Origin: an uncultured SAR86 cluster bacterium
GTDB taxonomy: Bacteria; Pseudomonadota; Gammaproteobacteria; Magnimaribacterales; D2472
NCBI GenBank assembly: GCA_902528875.1
Contig: CABZTX010000002.1
Coordinates: 71,828 to 107,290 of the forward strand
Direction of reading: 5' to 3'
DNA length: 35,463 bases
The translations under genes and the position numbers were made by a program. The notes below the pieces were generated by a model. That model did no database searches. It saw only the letters and a program-made list of their open reading frames with translations, and was not told where the DNA came from. Below are positions 7,436 through 16,723 of this stretch, in pieces; the first letter of the stretch is position 1, and each line of letters begins with the position of its first letter.

Positions 7436-8623
7436 TTATATTTTTATCTTAAGAAATTTTCTCTTACCAACTTGGTAAATACTTTCAGAGCCTTTAAGTA
7501 TTTCATGCTTAGGATCTTCAACTTTTTCAGAATTTATCTTTATTCCACCTTGTTTGATTAGTCTATTGCCCTCTGAGACGCTATTGATCATATTTGTATT
7601 TTTAAGAAGATTAACTAATAAAATTGATTCTCCTTCAATTATATGTTCAATTAATTCAATCTCATCTGGCATCTTTCCTTTTTGAAATCTTTCTAAAAAG
7701 GCCTCTTTGCATTTTTTACCATCGCCAGCTTCATGAAATCTATCTACCAGCTCTTCTGCCAATATAAATTTTATATCACGAGGATTTTTCCCATCTTTCA
7801 TTTCTTTTTGGAGACCTCTTATTTGCTCTTCAGGTAAAAAGCTTAAAAGTTCAAACCATCTCCACATTAATTCATCTGAAACTGACATTATTTTTCCAAA
7901 CATTTCACTTGGATCCTCATCAACTGCAATGTAATTGTTTAACGATTTTGACATTTTCTTTACTCCATCTAAGCCCTCTAATATTGGCACTGTAATGACA
8001 ATCTGAGGATCTTGCTCATAATCTCTTTGAAGCTCTCTTCCTACAAGTAAATTAAATTTCTGATCAGTTCCTCCACATTCAACATCAGCCTTAAGTGCAA
8101 CTGAGTCATAACCTTGGACTAGAGGATATAAAAATTCATGAATGGCTATTGTCTTATTTGAAGAAAATCTTTTGTTAAAATCATCTCTCTCAAGCATTCT
8201 TGCAACATTATATTTTGATGCCAGTTTAATAAGGCCGTCAGCCCCAAGCTGATCACACCATTCAGAATTAAATCTCACTTCAGTAAGTTCTTTTTTAAGA
8301 ATCTTAAATACTTGTTTTTCATAGGTTTTAGCATTTTCTTCCAAATCTTTTGCGTCAAGTGTTGGTCTTGTTTTATTAGTTCCTGATGGATCTCCAATTC
8401 GCCCCGTAAAATCACCTATTAGAAATATAACTTTGTGGCCTAAATCTTGAAAATGTCTTAACTTATTTAACAATACTGTATGCCCGAAATGAAGATCAGG
8501 TGCAGTAGGATCAAAGCCAGCTTTTACAATTAATTGTTTACCTGAATTCAGTTTATTTTGAAGATCAGACTCAGTGAGAATTTCATCAGAGCCTCTTTTA
8601 ATAAACTTTAGTGCATTATCCAT
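7436..8623 (-). CDS. tyrS: Tyrosyl-tRNA synthetase (TyrZ-type)
   Basis: A 395-residue class I aminoacyl-tRNA synthetase that charges tRNA-Tyr. The HIGH-box appears as HFGH at residues 45-48 in [10 protein letters not shown], and KMSKS is at residues 223-227 in [10 protein letters not shown]. This combination is the TyrZ clade rather than the E. coli TyrS clade. A C-terminal S4-like RNA-binding domain starts near residue 335 ([13 protein letters not shown]). Length fits the family. In Pseudomonas-like genomes the TyrZ gene neighbours mepM-anmK-erpA, and the same block is here with putA between. A -10-like TATGAT lies six bases before the ATG on the minus strand. Confidence 0.97.
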   Translation of the reverse strand: MDNALKFIKRGSDEILTESDLQNKLNSGKQLIVKAGFDPTAPDLHFGHTVLLNKLRHFQDLGHKVIFLIGDFTGRIGDPSGTNKTRPTLDAKDLEENAKTYEKQVFKILKKELTEVRFNSEWCDQLGADGLIKLASKYNVARMLERDDFNKRFSSNKTIAIHEFLYPLVQGYDSVALKADVECGGTDQKFNLLVGRELQRDYEQDPQIVITVPILEGLDGVKKMSKSLNNYIAVDEDPSEMFGKIMSVSDELMWRWFELLSFLPEEQIRGLQKEMKDGKNPRDIKFILAEELVDRFHEAGDGKKCKEAFLERFQKGKMPDEIELIEHIIEGESILLVNLLKNTNMINSVSEGNRLIKQGGIKINSEKVEDPKHEILKGSESIYQVGKRKFLKIKI

Positions 8624-8666
8624 CTAACTATCATAATATTTTTATCAGATTAATAGAATCACAAAG

Positions 8667-8694
8667 TTGCTACTTGGTACTTTAAGATTAAAAT
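8667..8694 (+). promoter_or_regulatory. Putative promoter of putA
   Basis: TTGCTA (8667-8672) and TAAAAT (8689-8694) are 16 bases apart. Only seven bases separate the -10 box from the ATG at 8702, so the transcript would begin at or within a base of the start codon. There is no Shine-Dalgarno sequence, consistent with a leaderless message. Confidence 0.45.
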
Positions 8695-8701
8695 AATAAT
8701 T

Positions 8702-11700
8702 ATGTTAGAGGCTAAAAATAAATTCATTTGCGAAAAAAAAATCTTATCAGCTCTTTCAACAAACACTAAGTTTATCAATGAAAAAAGTATATCCAGTAAT
8801 GCTGAAAAAATAATTAAGTTATGTAGAAAGAATAAAATTGATAGATCAAAGCTTGATGCATTTTTGAGTGAATATGGCTTAGATAATCAAGAGGGTGTTG
8901 CTTTAATGTGCCTTGCTGAATCACTATTAAGAATTCCAGATAATAAAACAAGAAATTTAATAATTTCAGAAAAATTATCTGAAGGTAGATGGATTGATCA
9001 TTTAAATAAAGCAGATAGTCTTTTTGTAAATGCATCTACCTGGGGGTTATTGCTTGCTGGCAAAGTAGTCACAACACCCATAGAATGGTCAAAAAATCCA
9101 AATAACTTAATCCACAGATTAATATCAAAATCTGGTGAAATGCCTCTGCGTAATGCTGTGCTTGGAGCTATGCATATTCTAAGTCAAGAGTTTGTTATTG
9201 GAAGAGATTTCGATGATGTAAAGAAAATCCCTGATCTTGATCAAGAAATATTTTCTTTCGATATGCTTGGTGAGGCAGCAAGGACTATCGAACAAGCTGA
9301 AAATTATTTTAATTCATACAAAAATGCAATTAATGAAGTAAGTAAAATCAATAAACTTAAAAATCTTTCAAACGGCATTTCAATTAAAATTTCTGCCCTA
9401 TATCCAAGATATGAGATGAGAAAAGTTAACGAGGTTGAGTCTGAATTAGTTCCAAGGTTACTTGAATTAATTAAATATGCATATTTAAAAGATGTCGATG
9501 TAACTATTGATGCTGAAGAGCAAGATAGATTATCACTTAGCATTTACATTATTGAAAAACTAGCATTAGAAAAGAATATCAAGCATTGGGATGGCTTTGG
9601 GATTGCACTTCAAGCCTATGGTAAAAGGTCAATCGAGGTAATACATTTTTTAAATAACATTTTAAAAAAGAGAGATAAAATTCATATTCGTCTTGTTAAA
9701 GGTGCCTATTGGGACTATGAGATAAAACATGCCCAAATTAATAGTTATGAGGGCTATCCAGTATTTACAAAAAAATCTTTAACAGATATTGCATACTTGG
9801 CTTGTGCAAAAGAGATATTAGAAAATAAAAAATTTTTCCCAAAATTTGCAACTCATAATGCTCATACAATTTCTTCCATTGTTCACTTAGCTGAAGATGC
9901 TGATTATGAATTTCAGAGACTCTATGGCATGGGTGAACTATTGTTTAAAAGTGCTTCAAAAATATTGGGTTTATCAAAAAAACCATCAGTATATGCCCCG
10001 ATTGGAAGCTATAAAGATCTTTTACCATATCTGGTAAGGAGGCTTCTTGAAAATGGTGCTAATAGTTCTTTCATTAATAGATTGCTCGATCCAGAAACTG
10101 ATCCTAAGTGGTTAGCAAAAAATCCATTATTAAAAATCGATGATGAAAATAAAGAAATTCCTATACCAAAAAAAATATTCACTAATAGAGATAATTCATC
10201 GGGCTTTGACATTTCTGAAATACAAAATATTGAACTTTTAAAGAAAGAATTAAAACTTTTTGAAAATACCAATATCAAAGCAGAATCAATATATAAAAAT
10301 AGAAATGAGTCTAAGAAAACTTCAGAGAAACTTAAATCAATATCTTCAGGATTAGATATTGGAACAGTGGTTTATGATGATCCTATTGAGATAAAGCGAT
10401 GTCTTAAAATGGATAGTCCTAATGTTTGGAGTTTAACAAAAGTCAAAAAAAGATCAATAATATTAAAACGTATTGCTGATGATATTGAAAAAAATCCATT
10501 TCAATTAATCTATTATTTAATAAATGAAGCAGGGAAAACTATTCAAAATTCTATTGATGAAGTTAGAGAAGCAATAGATTTCCTCAGATACTATTCAGAG
10601 CAAATTCTAGAGATATCTGGTGAAAATCAACTTAATGGTCCTACAGGTGAAGAAAATTCAATGTCATATGTTCCCAAAGGAAAATTTTTATGTATTAGTC
10701 CATGGAATTTTCCTGTTGCTATACTGATAGGCCAAATTTCAGCAGCATTAGCTTGTGGCAACAAAGTAATTTTAAAACCCTCAGAGCATACTCCAATATT
10801 AAGTTACTTAATTGTTAAAAAATTTCATAAATTTGGAATACCTTTAGAAGCATTAGAATTAATTTTAGGTGATGGAGTTTATGGTGAGATTCTTTGCAAG
10901 ATACCAATCAATGGAGTTGCTTTCACTGGATCACTAAAAACTGCAAAAAAAATTCAAACAAACCTTTTAAATAATCAAAATCAAATAGTTCCTCTTATAG
11001 CAGAAACTGGCGGAATTAATACAATGATTGTAGATTCAAGTGCCTTGCTGGAACAAGTTACAGATGATGTAATTCGGTCTGCTTTTGATAGTGCGGGACA
11101 AAGATGTTCGGCATTAAGAGTTCTATGCGTTCAAGAAGAAATCTATGACGAGCTTATAAATATGATACTTGGAAATATGGAAGTTCAATCTTTAGGAGAT
11201 CCAAATAGTTTTGATGTAGATATTGGTCCTATTATTAACAAAAGCGCTCATAAAAAATTAAAAAACTACATCGCAAACTGTCGTGAAAAAGGAATGAATG
11301 TAATTGAAACAAATCAGGCCACCTGTGATAAATATATTGGACCAACATTGATAAGTATTAATAAAGTTTCTGATATTAAAGAAGAACAATTTGGACCTAT
11401 ACTTCATGTTTTAAAATATTCTTTTGATGACATTGATAATCTCATAAAACAAATAAATGATAGCGAATACGGATTGACAATGGGCATACATACAAGAATA
11501 GAATCAAGAGCATCTTACTTATGTGATGAATCAAAAATAGGAAATATTTATGTAAACAGGGATATGGTGGGTGCAGTTGTAGGGTCTCAACCATTTGGTG
11601 GTGTAGGATTATCGGGAAGTGGATTCAAAGCTGGAGGACCTAACTATTTAATACAATTTTTAAATGAAAAAGTAGTCTCAAAGAACTCAGTTGCTTTTGG

Positions 11701-11737
11701 TGGAAATACTGAATTACTTAACTTTCAAAAAGATTAA
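8702..11737 (+). CDS. putA: Bifunctional proline dehydrogenase / delta-1-pyrroline-5-carboxylate dehydrogenase PutA
   Basis: A 1011-residue enzyme that oxidises proline to glutamate. The N-terminal half is the FAD-dependent proline dehydrogenase barrel, with RLVKGAYWDYE near residue 330 and the flavin/substrate region near YAPIGSYKDLLPYLVRRL. The C-terminal half is an aldehyde dehydrogenase with PWNFPVAI near 663, ETGGIN near 767 and the catalytic Cys802 in AGQRCSALR. It lacks the N-terminal ribbon-helix-helix DNA-binding domain of E. coli PutA, so it should not repress its own gene, and it ends soon after the catalytic domain like the short PutA form. Electrons go to the quinone pool and NAD. 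The stop overlaps the next start by one base (TAATG). Confidence 0.97.
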   Translation: MLEAKNKFICEKKILSALSTNTKFINEKSISSNAEKIIKLCRKNKIDRSKLDAFLSEYGLDNQEGVALMCLAESLLRIPDNKTRNLIISEKLSEGRWIDHLNKADSLFVNASTWGLLLAGKVVTTPIEWSKNPNNLIHRLISKSGEMPLRNAVLGAMHILSQEFVIGRDFDDVKKIPDLDQEIFSFDMLGEAARTIEQAENYFNSYKNAINEVSKINKLKNLSNGISIKISALYPRYEMRKVNEVESELVPRLLELIKYAYLKDVDVTIDAEEQDRLSLSIYIIEKLALEKNIKHWDGFGIALQAYGKRSIEVIHFLNNILKKRDKIHIRLVKGAYWDYEIKHAQINSYEGYPVFTKKSLTDIAYLACAKEILENKKFFPKFATHNAHTISSIVHLAEDADYEFQRLYGMGELLFKSASKILGLSKKPSVYAPIGSYKDLLPYLVRRLLENGANSSFINRLLDPETDPKWLAKNPLLKIDDENKEIPIPKKIFTNRDNSSGFDISEIQNIELLKKELKLFENTNIKAESIYKNRNESKKTSEKLKSISSGLDIGTVVYDDPIEIKRCLKMDSPNVWSLTKVKKRSIILKRIADDIEKNPFQLIYYLINEAGKTIQNSIDEVREAIDFLRYYSEQILEISGENQLNGPTGEENSMSYVPKGKFLCISPWNFPVAILIGQISAALACGNKVILKPSEHTPILSYLIVKKFHKFGIPLEALELILGDGVYGEILCKIPINGVAFTGSLKTAKKIQTNLLNNQNQIVPLIAETGGINTMIVDSSALLEQVTDDVIRSAFDSAGQRCSALRVLCVQEEIYDELINMILGNMEVQSLGDPNSFDVDIGPIINKSAHKKLKNYIANCREKGMNVIETNQATCDKYIGPTLISINKVSDIKEEQFGPILHVLKYSFDDIDNLIKQINDSEYGLTMGIHTRIESRASYLCDESKIGNIYVNRDMVGAVVGSQPFGGVGLSGSGFKAGGPNYLIQFLNEKVVSKNSVAFGGNTELLNFQKD

Positions 11738-12981
11738 TGATTGGATTTACAAAATCACCAAATAAAATAATCATAATTGTTTTTTTTGGTTTAATTTCAT
11801 TCATCCTTCTAACTTACATAGATACAAAAACAAATTATTATGAGCCAGAAGAAAATGTTTTAATTAGTGAGAATCTTAGTGAGAGATTACCTAATATAAA
11901 TAACAAAATTATTCATAAGGTAAATGAAGGCGAAAATCTTTCAGTAATTTTTGAGGATAAAAAAGTTCCACTAAATACGGCTTATAAAATTTTTAATTAC
12001 GATAAGGATAATATTCTCTCGGGTATACAACCAAATGATTTAATGGAATTTAATTATCTAGGTGATGAGTTACAAAGTATTGAAATTATTAAAGATAAAG
12101 TAAATTCAATTCTTATTTCAACTTCTAGGGAAATTTCTGTAAAAAAAATAAAAAAAGATATCCAAAAGATTAAATACATTAGGAAGGGAGTTATTGACGA
12201 ATCTTTCTACAAGGATGCTCTTAAAGTTGGAATCCCTGATAGTATTATTATGGATTTTGCATATATTTTTAGTTGGGATGTTGATTTTATTTTTGATATA
12301 AGAAAGGGTGATACTTTTTCAATTATATATGAAATTGAATATTCAGATGGAGCAAAAATATCAAATGGAGATATTATATTTGCACAATTTATAAATAAGA
12401 ATAAAACTTATGTAGCTCAAAGATTCTATGATGATGATCAAGGCAAGCAGTACTTTAATGAGTCTGGTGATAATGTTAAGAAAGCATTTTTAAGAGCTCC
12501 ACTTGATTTCGCATACATAAGCTCGCATTTTAATCCAAATAGAATGCATCCAATTCTTCACAGAATTAAAGCTCACAATGGGGTGGATTATGCAGCAAAA
12601 AGAAATACGCCTGTAAAAGCATCTGGAGATGGGACTATTTCTTTTGTTGGAAGAAAGTCCGGCTATGGGAGAACAGTAGAAATTAAACATGGTGGAAACA
12701 TTAAAACTTTGTATGCACATCTAGAAAACTTTAAACCAAAGCTAAAAGTTGGTGACAAGGTAAGCCAAGGTGAAGTTATTGCTTTTGTTGGAGATTCTGG
12801 TCAGGCTACTGGTACTCATTTACATTTTGAATTTTGGCAGGGCCTCATAAGATCTGACCCAGTAAAAGTCAAACTTCCGTCTGCAAAAGCAATTAATTCC
12901 AGTCAACTCAATGAATTTAATAACTTACTAACCTTAAGCTATAAAAGCCTAAATGAGTATAATCTTTTTTTAAATGAGTAA
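11737..12981 (+). CDS. mepM: Murein DD-endopeptidase, M23 family (MepM-like), membrane-anchored
   Basis: A 414-residue protein. An N-terminal membrane helix (about residues 12-30) is followed by a LysM/OapA-like region beginning HKVNEGENLS, then a C-terminal LytM/peptidase M23 domain (about residues 285-375). The zinc ligands are visible as HNGVD and HLHFE, with GYGRTVEIKHG between. These enzymes cut D-Ala-mDAP crosslinks so new murein can be inserted. The start overlaps putA by one base and the end overlaps anmK by eight. The mepM-anmK pair matches the Pseudomonas-type gene order next to tyrS and erpA, and links crosslink cutting with recycling of anhydro-muropeptide sugar. Confidence 0.93.
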   Translation: MIGFTKSPNKIIIIVFFGLISFILLTYIDTKTNYYEPEENVLISENLSERLPNINNKIIHKVNEGENLSVIFEDKKVPLNTAYKIFNYDKDNILSGIQPNDLMEFNYLGDELQSIEIIKDKVNSILISTSREISVKKIKKDIQKIKYIRKGVIDESFYKDALKVGIPDSIIMDFAYIFSWDVDFIFDIRKGDTFSIIYEIEYSDGAKISNGDIIFAQFINKNKTYVAQRFYDDDQGKQYFNESGDNVKKAFLRAPLDFAYISSHFNPNRMHPILHRIKAHNGVDYAAKRNTPVKASGDGTISFVGRKSGYGRTVEIKHGGNIKTLYAHLENFKPKLKVGDKVSQGEVIAFVGDSGQATGTHLHFEFWQGLIRSDPVKVKLPSAKAINSSQLNEFNNLLTLSYKSLNEYNLFLNE

Positions 12982-13996
12982 ATATTTTATAGGAATAATG
13001 ACAGGTACAAGTGCTGACGCATTAGATGGTTGCATTGTTTCTTTTGATAGGAGTTTTAAACTTATAGGATCATTGAGTACCGAATTAGGAGAAAGTTACA
13101 AGGAAAAGTATGAACAATCTATTAAAAAGGGTTATAAAACTATAAAAGAATCAAATGATTTAAAAGAAATAGAAGACAAGTTGAATGAAAAAACAGTGGA
13201 ATTAATAAATAAACTTTTAAAAAAGACAAGCATAAAGTCATCAGATATTTCTTCAATCGCTTTCTCCGGTCAGACAGTCTTCCATACAGTTGGTAAAAGT
13301 TACCAAATAGGCAATCCCCAAAAAATTTCCAATGATTTAGATATAAATGTTGTTTCTGACTTTAGAAATTATGATATTTCTATGGGAGGCATGGGCGCAC
13401 CCCTAATACCAGAATTTCATAGATACATTTATTCTGAAAAAGATAAGAGAAAATTAATTATTAATATAGGCGGTATTGCAAATGGTACGTATTTAGAGGG
13501 TGATATTATTTCTTTAGCATCTGACATTGGTCCAGGAAATTGTCTTATTGATCATGCATCAAAGAAACTCTTTAATACTAGGTATGATAATTGTGGGAAT
13601 GAATCGTCTAAGGGAAATATAGAAATAAATTTACTTAGGGAACTTATGAATGAGTCTTCAAAGATGGTTTATCCACGATCAGACGACAAAAGTGATTACT
13701 ACGCATTGCTTAATAGGGAAAGAATGAAAATTACTCCAAATAATCTTTTAAGAACCTTGACAGAATTTACTGCTGAGAAAGTAAAAGAATTTTATCTATT
13801 TTGTAATAATCCAGATGAAGTAATATTGCACGGAGGTGGAACAAAGAATAACTTTTTAATGAATCTTATTAATAAAAAAATTAATGTTGCGATTAGAACA
13901 ACAGATAGTGAAATTTCATCTAAATATGTTGAGGCAGCAGGCTTTGCATATTTGGCTTACTTAGATAAAGGGAAAAAATTTAATTCTAGACGGTAA
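12974..13996 (+). CDS. anmK: Anhydro-N-acetylmuramic acid kinase
   Basis: A 340-residue ATP-dependent kinase that opens and phosphorylates 1,6-anhydro-N-acetylmuramic acid to MurNAc-6-phosphate in cell-wall recycling. The phosphate-binding signature GTSADALDG lies at residues 10-18, just inside the N-terminus. Other family landmarks are INIGGIANGTYL, SDIGPGNCLIDH and the HGGGTKN loop near residue 290. Length is slightly shorter than the E. coli enzyme (369). Translation is probably coupled to mepM through an eight-base overlap. Its end overlaps the end of erpA on the other strand by 11 bases. No MurQ etherase is in this window. Confidence 0.95.
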   Translation: MSKYFIGIMTGTSADALDGCIVSFDRSFKLIGSLSTELGESYKEKYEQSIKKGYKTIKESNDLKEIEDKLNEKTVELINKLLKKTSIKSSDISSIAFSGQTVFHTVGKSYQIGNPQKISNDLDINVVSDFRNYDISMGGMGAPLIPEFHRYIYSEKDKRKLIINIGGIANGTYLEGDIISLASDIGPGNCLIDHASKKLFNTRYDNCGNESSKGNIEINLLRELMNESSKMVYPRSDDKSDYYALLNRERMKITPNNLLRTLTEFTAEKVKEFYLFCNNPDEVILHGGGTKNNFLMNLINKKINVAIRTTDSEISSKYVEAAGFAYLAYLDKGKKFNSRR

Positions 13997-14330
13997 AAGA
14001 TTCTCCACAACCACAAGTTGTTTTAGCATTAGGATTTTTTATTACAAATTTAGATCCAGAAAGATCCTCAACAAAGTCTAGTGTTGAGCCATATAAGTAA
14101 GGATATGACATAGAATCAACTAATATTGAAAAATCTGGGAAATCTATTTTATCGTCATCATTGGCAACATCTGGATCAAATTTAAAGCCATATTGAAATC
14201 CAGAACAACCACCTCCGGTTACAAATATCCTGAACTGTGAAGTCTTTTCATTACTGCTATCTATAACATTTAATATCCTATTTGAGGCATTTTTTGTAAT
14301 TGAAATTGATTGTTGATTTTGATTATTCAT
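13986..14330 (-). CDS. erpA: Iron-sulfur cluster insertion protein ErpA
   Basis: A 114-residue A-type carrier, the same length as E. coli ErpA. The three cluster-binding cysteines are visible: one in GGGCSGFQYGF and two in the C-terminal TTCGCGESF. A-type carriers deliver [2Fe-2S] or [4Fe-4S] clusters to apo-enzymes, including isoprenoid-pathway enzymes. The neighbouring anmK and mepM genes support ErpA rather than the IscA paralogue. It starts one base after the stop of the small exported protein gene upstream, so the two are probably cotranscribed. Confidence 0.95.
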   Translation of the reverse strand: MNNQNQQSISITKNASNRILNVIDSSNEKTSQFRIFVTGGGCSGFQYGFKFDPDVANDDDKIDFPDFSILVDSMSYPYLYGSTLDFVEDLSGSKFVIKNPNAKTTCGCGESFTV

Positions 14331-14331
14331 A

Positions 14332-14820
14332 TTATGAAATTCTTCTTACTTTAATTCGCCTATCATTCTTTTTGCTTATCATCCAAAAACCACCCATATT
14401 TGCTTCTTGAATAATTATATCTGTCTTTTTTCTAAACGAGCTTTTTCTCTCAGGTATTGGGGATTGACTCTCCCATGTCTGATTATTTTTTAACTTAAAC
14501 CTTGTTTTCCCTGAGTTAGTATCGAAAACATCCAAAATTGATGACATCAAAGATACAGTACTATTAAATGATGCATTTTGCTCAACTTGCCTTTTGCTGA
14601 GTCCAAAGTTTTTTTCATCTGAGATCTGATTATTTTGTTTTATATCTTGGTTAATTAATGTAGGAGTTTCTTTTTCCATTATTTGAGATTTCCCAGTTAA
14701 CAGATAGTCATAACAAGCCAATCTTTTCTGGTCAGATTTAATTGAGGTACAGTCTTCTATTTTTACTTCTGAGTGAAGAAATAAAAAAATGCCATATGTA
14801 AGTAATAAACTTTTTTTCAT
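14332..14820 (-). CDS. Exported protein of unknown function with a RLACYD motif
   Basis: A 162-residue protein with an N-terminal signal peptide (MKKSLLLTYGIFLFLHS). Next comes a Cys-containing motif, CTSIKSDQKRLACYDYLL, then a low-complexity linker. The C-terminal part (from about residue 105) looks like a small beta domain: FKLKNNQTW ... QEANMGGFWMISKK and a basic end. Proteobacterial periplasmic proteins with a C.. RLACYD motif and an N-GQ.W ... G.. I.. lGs.. L domain are common but have no settled function; I recognise the pattern, not a role. The two Cys residues, 14 apart, could form a disulfide. It lies directly upstream of erpA, one base apart. Confidence 0.75.
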   Translation of the reverse strand: MKKSLLLTYGIFLFLHSEVKIEDCTSIKSDQKRLACYDYLLTGKSQIMEKETPTLINQDIKQNNQISDEKNFGLSKRQVEQNASFNSTVSLMSSILDVFDTNSGKTRFKLKNNQTWESQSPIPERKSSFRKKTDIIIQEANMGGFWMISKKNDRRIKVRRIS

Positions 14821-14919
14821 GTCAAACCATTATAAATTCAAATATCAGTATAAAATATAGCAATATCTAAAATATTTCTTAAAAAATTTTAATAAAATAA
14901 CTAAATATTGTAACTTTAA

Positions 14920-15435
14920 ATGGAAAAATCGTTAATTCTTTATTCATCTGTTGATGGTCACACAAAAGAAATCTGTAATAGAATTGCTTCAAAGGCTAGA
15001 AATACTTCTGTTGATATTAGATCAATAGATGAAACTGATCTTAGACTAAACAATTATAAAAAAATAATAGTAGGTGCAAGTATAAGATATGGTAATTATA
15101 GAAAAAGTTTATTTAATTTCATTGATAAAAATAAAGATATTTTAGATTCAAGAGATAATGCTTTTTTTTCTGTTAATGTAGTTGCAAGAAAGCCTGAAAA
15201 AAATGAGCCAAATACTAATCCATACATGATCAAATTTTTGAAAAAAACAAATTGGAAACCAAAAATTTTGAAAGTTTTCGCAGGAAAAATTGATTATCCT
15301 AAATATAGATTTTTTGATAAATATGCAATTAGATTGATTATGTGGATAACGAATGGTCCAACAGATTTATCTAAATCATTTGAATTCACTAACTGGAGTA
15401 AAGTTGAAAGCTTTTCAGAAGAACTAAAGATATGA
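14920..15435 (+). CDS. hemG: Menaquinone-type protoporphyrinogen IX dehydrogenase HemG
   Basis: A 171-residue flavodoxin-fold protein. The FMN phosphate loop is at the N-terminus (LYSSVDGHTKEIC), and the second flavin loop is GASIRYGNYRKSL near residue 52. It lacks a membrane helix but has the long insert typical of HemG (FSVNVVARKPEKN to the KYRFFDKYAIRLIMW region). HemG oxidises protoporphyrinogen IX to protoporphyrin IX, passing electrons to respiratory quinones. The next gene, hemL, overlaps by four bases (ATGA), so early and late heme enzymes are cotranscribed. A general flavodoxin is excluded by the RYG motif and the hemL partner. Confidence 0.9.
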   Translation: MEKSLILYSSVDGHTKEICNRIASKARNTSVDIRSIDETDLRLNNYKKIIVGASIRYGNYRKSLFNFIDKNKDILDSRDNAFFSVNVVARKPEKNEPNTNPYMIKFLKKTNWKPKILKVFAGKIDYPKYRFFDKYAIRLIMWITNGPTDLSKSFEFTNWSKVESFSEELKI

Positions 15436-16721
15436 ACAAAATAGATAATTCTATAAAATTTTTTTCAGAGGCTAAAAAACATCTACCTGGAGGTGTAAAT
15501 TCGCCTGTAAGAGCTTTTAAGAATATAGAAGGTAACCCTATTTTCTTTAAAAAAGCTAAAGGAGCATATGTTTTTGATGCAGACGATAATGCTTACATTG
15601 ATTACATTGGTTCATGGGGACCCATGATTATGGGGCATTCTCATCCAACAATAATAAAAGCAATTTCAAAACAATTAGAATTAGGTACAAGCTATGGGGC
15701 GCCAACAAAAATTGAATCAGAAACAGCTGAACTTATAAAGCAATGTTTCCCATCAATTAAAAAAATTAGAATGGTTAACTCTGGAACTGAAGCAACAATG
15801 AGCGCTATTAGACTTGCAAGAGGCTTCACACAAAGAAATAAAATAATTAAATTCGACGGCTGTTACCATGGTCATGTTGATTCACTATTAATAAAGGCTG
15901 GGTCTGGTATTTCAACATTTGGACTTCCAGATTCTCCTGGAGTTCCACCACAGCTTGCTAAACAAACTTTAAGTTGTGAGTTTAATAATCAAGAAGATTT
16001 TTTAAGAGTTTTTGAAAAAGTTAAAGATGATCTCGCTGCTGTGATAATTGAGCCTATAGCTGGCAATATGGGTTTTATCCCTTCAGAGAAATCATTTTTA
16101 AAGCTCATTAGAAATAAAACAAAAGAAAACAAATCCTTACTAATTTTTGATGAGGTAATGACCGGATTAAGGGTGTCACTTGGTGGAGCTCAGGAAATAT
16201 ATAAAATTCAGCCTGACTTAACAACCCTAGGTAAAGTAATAGGTGGTGGCCTTCCAGTTGGCGCATTTGGAGGAAGAGCAGAAATTATGAATCACCTTGC
16301 TCCTGATGGTCCTGTTTATCAAGCTGGAACATTATCCGGAAATCCATTAGCTATGGCAGCAGGATCAGCACTCATTAAGTTACTTATTTCAAAAAATCCT
16401 TACGATGCTCTTGAGAACAAGGCTAAGAAATTACTAAAAGAAATGAAAACAATTTTTTATGAAAATAATATTTCTATCTCAACTAATCAGATAGGTGGAA
16501 TGTTCGGATTCTTTTTTTCAAAAGAACTTCCTCAAAATCTTAAAGATGTTGTTAAATCTAATGACATGTATTTTAAAAACTTTTTGAATGCATGTATTAG
16601 AAATGGTATTTACTTTGCGCCATCAAAGTTTGAAGCTGGTTTTATTTCAACAAAACATACTAATAAAGAGATTAAGAATACAATAGATATAGTTAAAAAA
16701 ATCTTAAGGAAAGGAATATAA
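15432..16721 (+). CDS. hemL: Glutamate-1-semialdehyde 2,1-aminomutase
   Basis: A 429-residue PLP enzyme of fold type I that makes 5-aminolevulinate from glutamate-1-semialdehyde, the first committed precursor of heme in the C5 pathway. Visible signatures are PGGVNSPVRAF near residue 20, GSWGPMIMGHSHP, VNSGTEATMSA, the cofactor Asp in IFDEVMTG and the Schiff-base Lys268 in TLGKVIGGGLPVGAFGG. Length matches E. coli HemL (426). The gene overlaps hemG by four bases and is followed two bases later by a PfkB-family kinase. Confidence 0.97.
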   Translation: MNKIDNSIKFFSEAKKHLPGGVNSPVRAFKNIEGNPIFFKKAKGAYVFDADDNAYIDYIGSWGPMIMGHSHPTIIKAISKQLELGTSYGAPTKIESETAELIKQCFPSIKKIRMVNSGTEATMSAIRLARGFTQRNKIIKFDGCYHGHVDSLLIKAGSGISTFGLPDSPGVPPQLAKQTLSCEFNNQEDFLRVFEKVKDDLAAVIIEPIAGNMGFIPSEKSFLKLIRNKTKENKSLLIFDEVMTGLRVSLGGAQEIYKIQPDLTTLGKVIGGGLPVGAFGGRAEIMNHLAPDGPVYQAGTLSGNPLAMAAGSALIKLLISKNPYDALENKAKKLLKEMKTIFYENNISISTNQIGGMFGFFFSKELPQNLKDVVKSNDMYFKNFLNACIRNGIYFAPSKFEAGFISTKHTNKEIKNTIDIVKKILRKGI

Positions 16722-16723
16722 AG

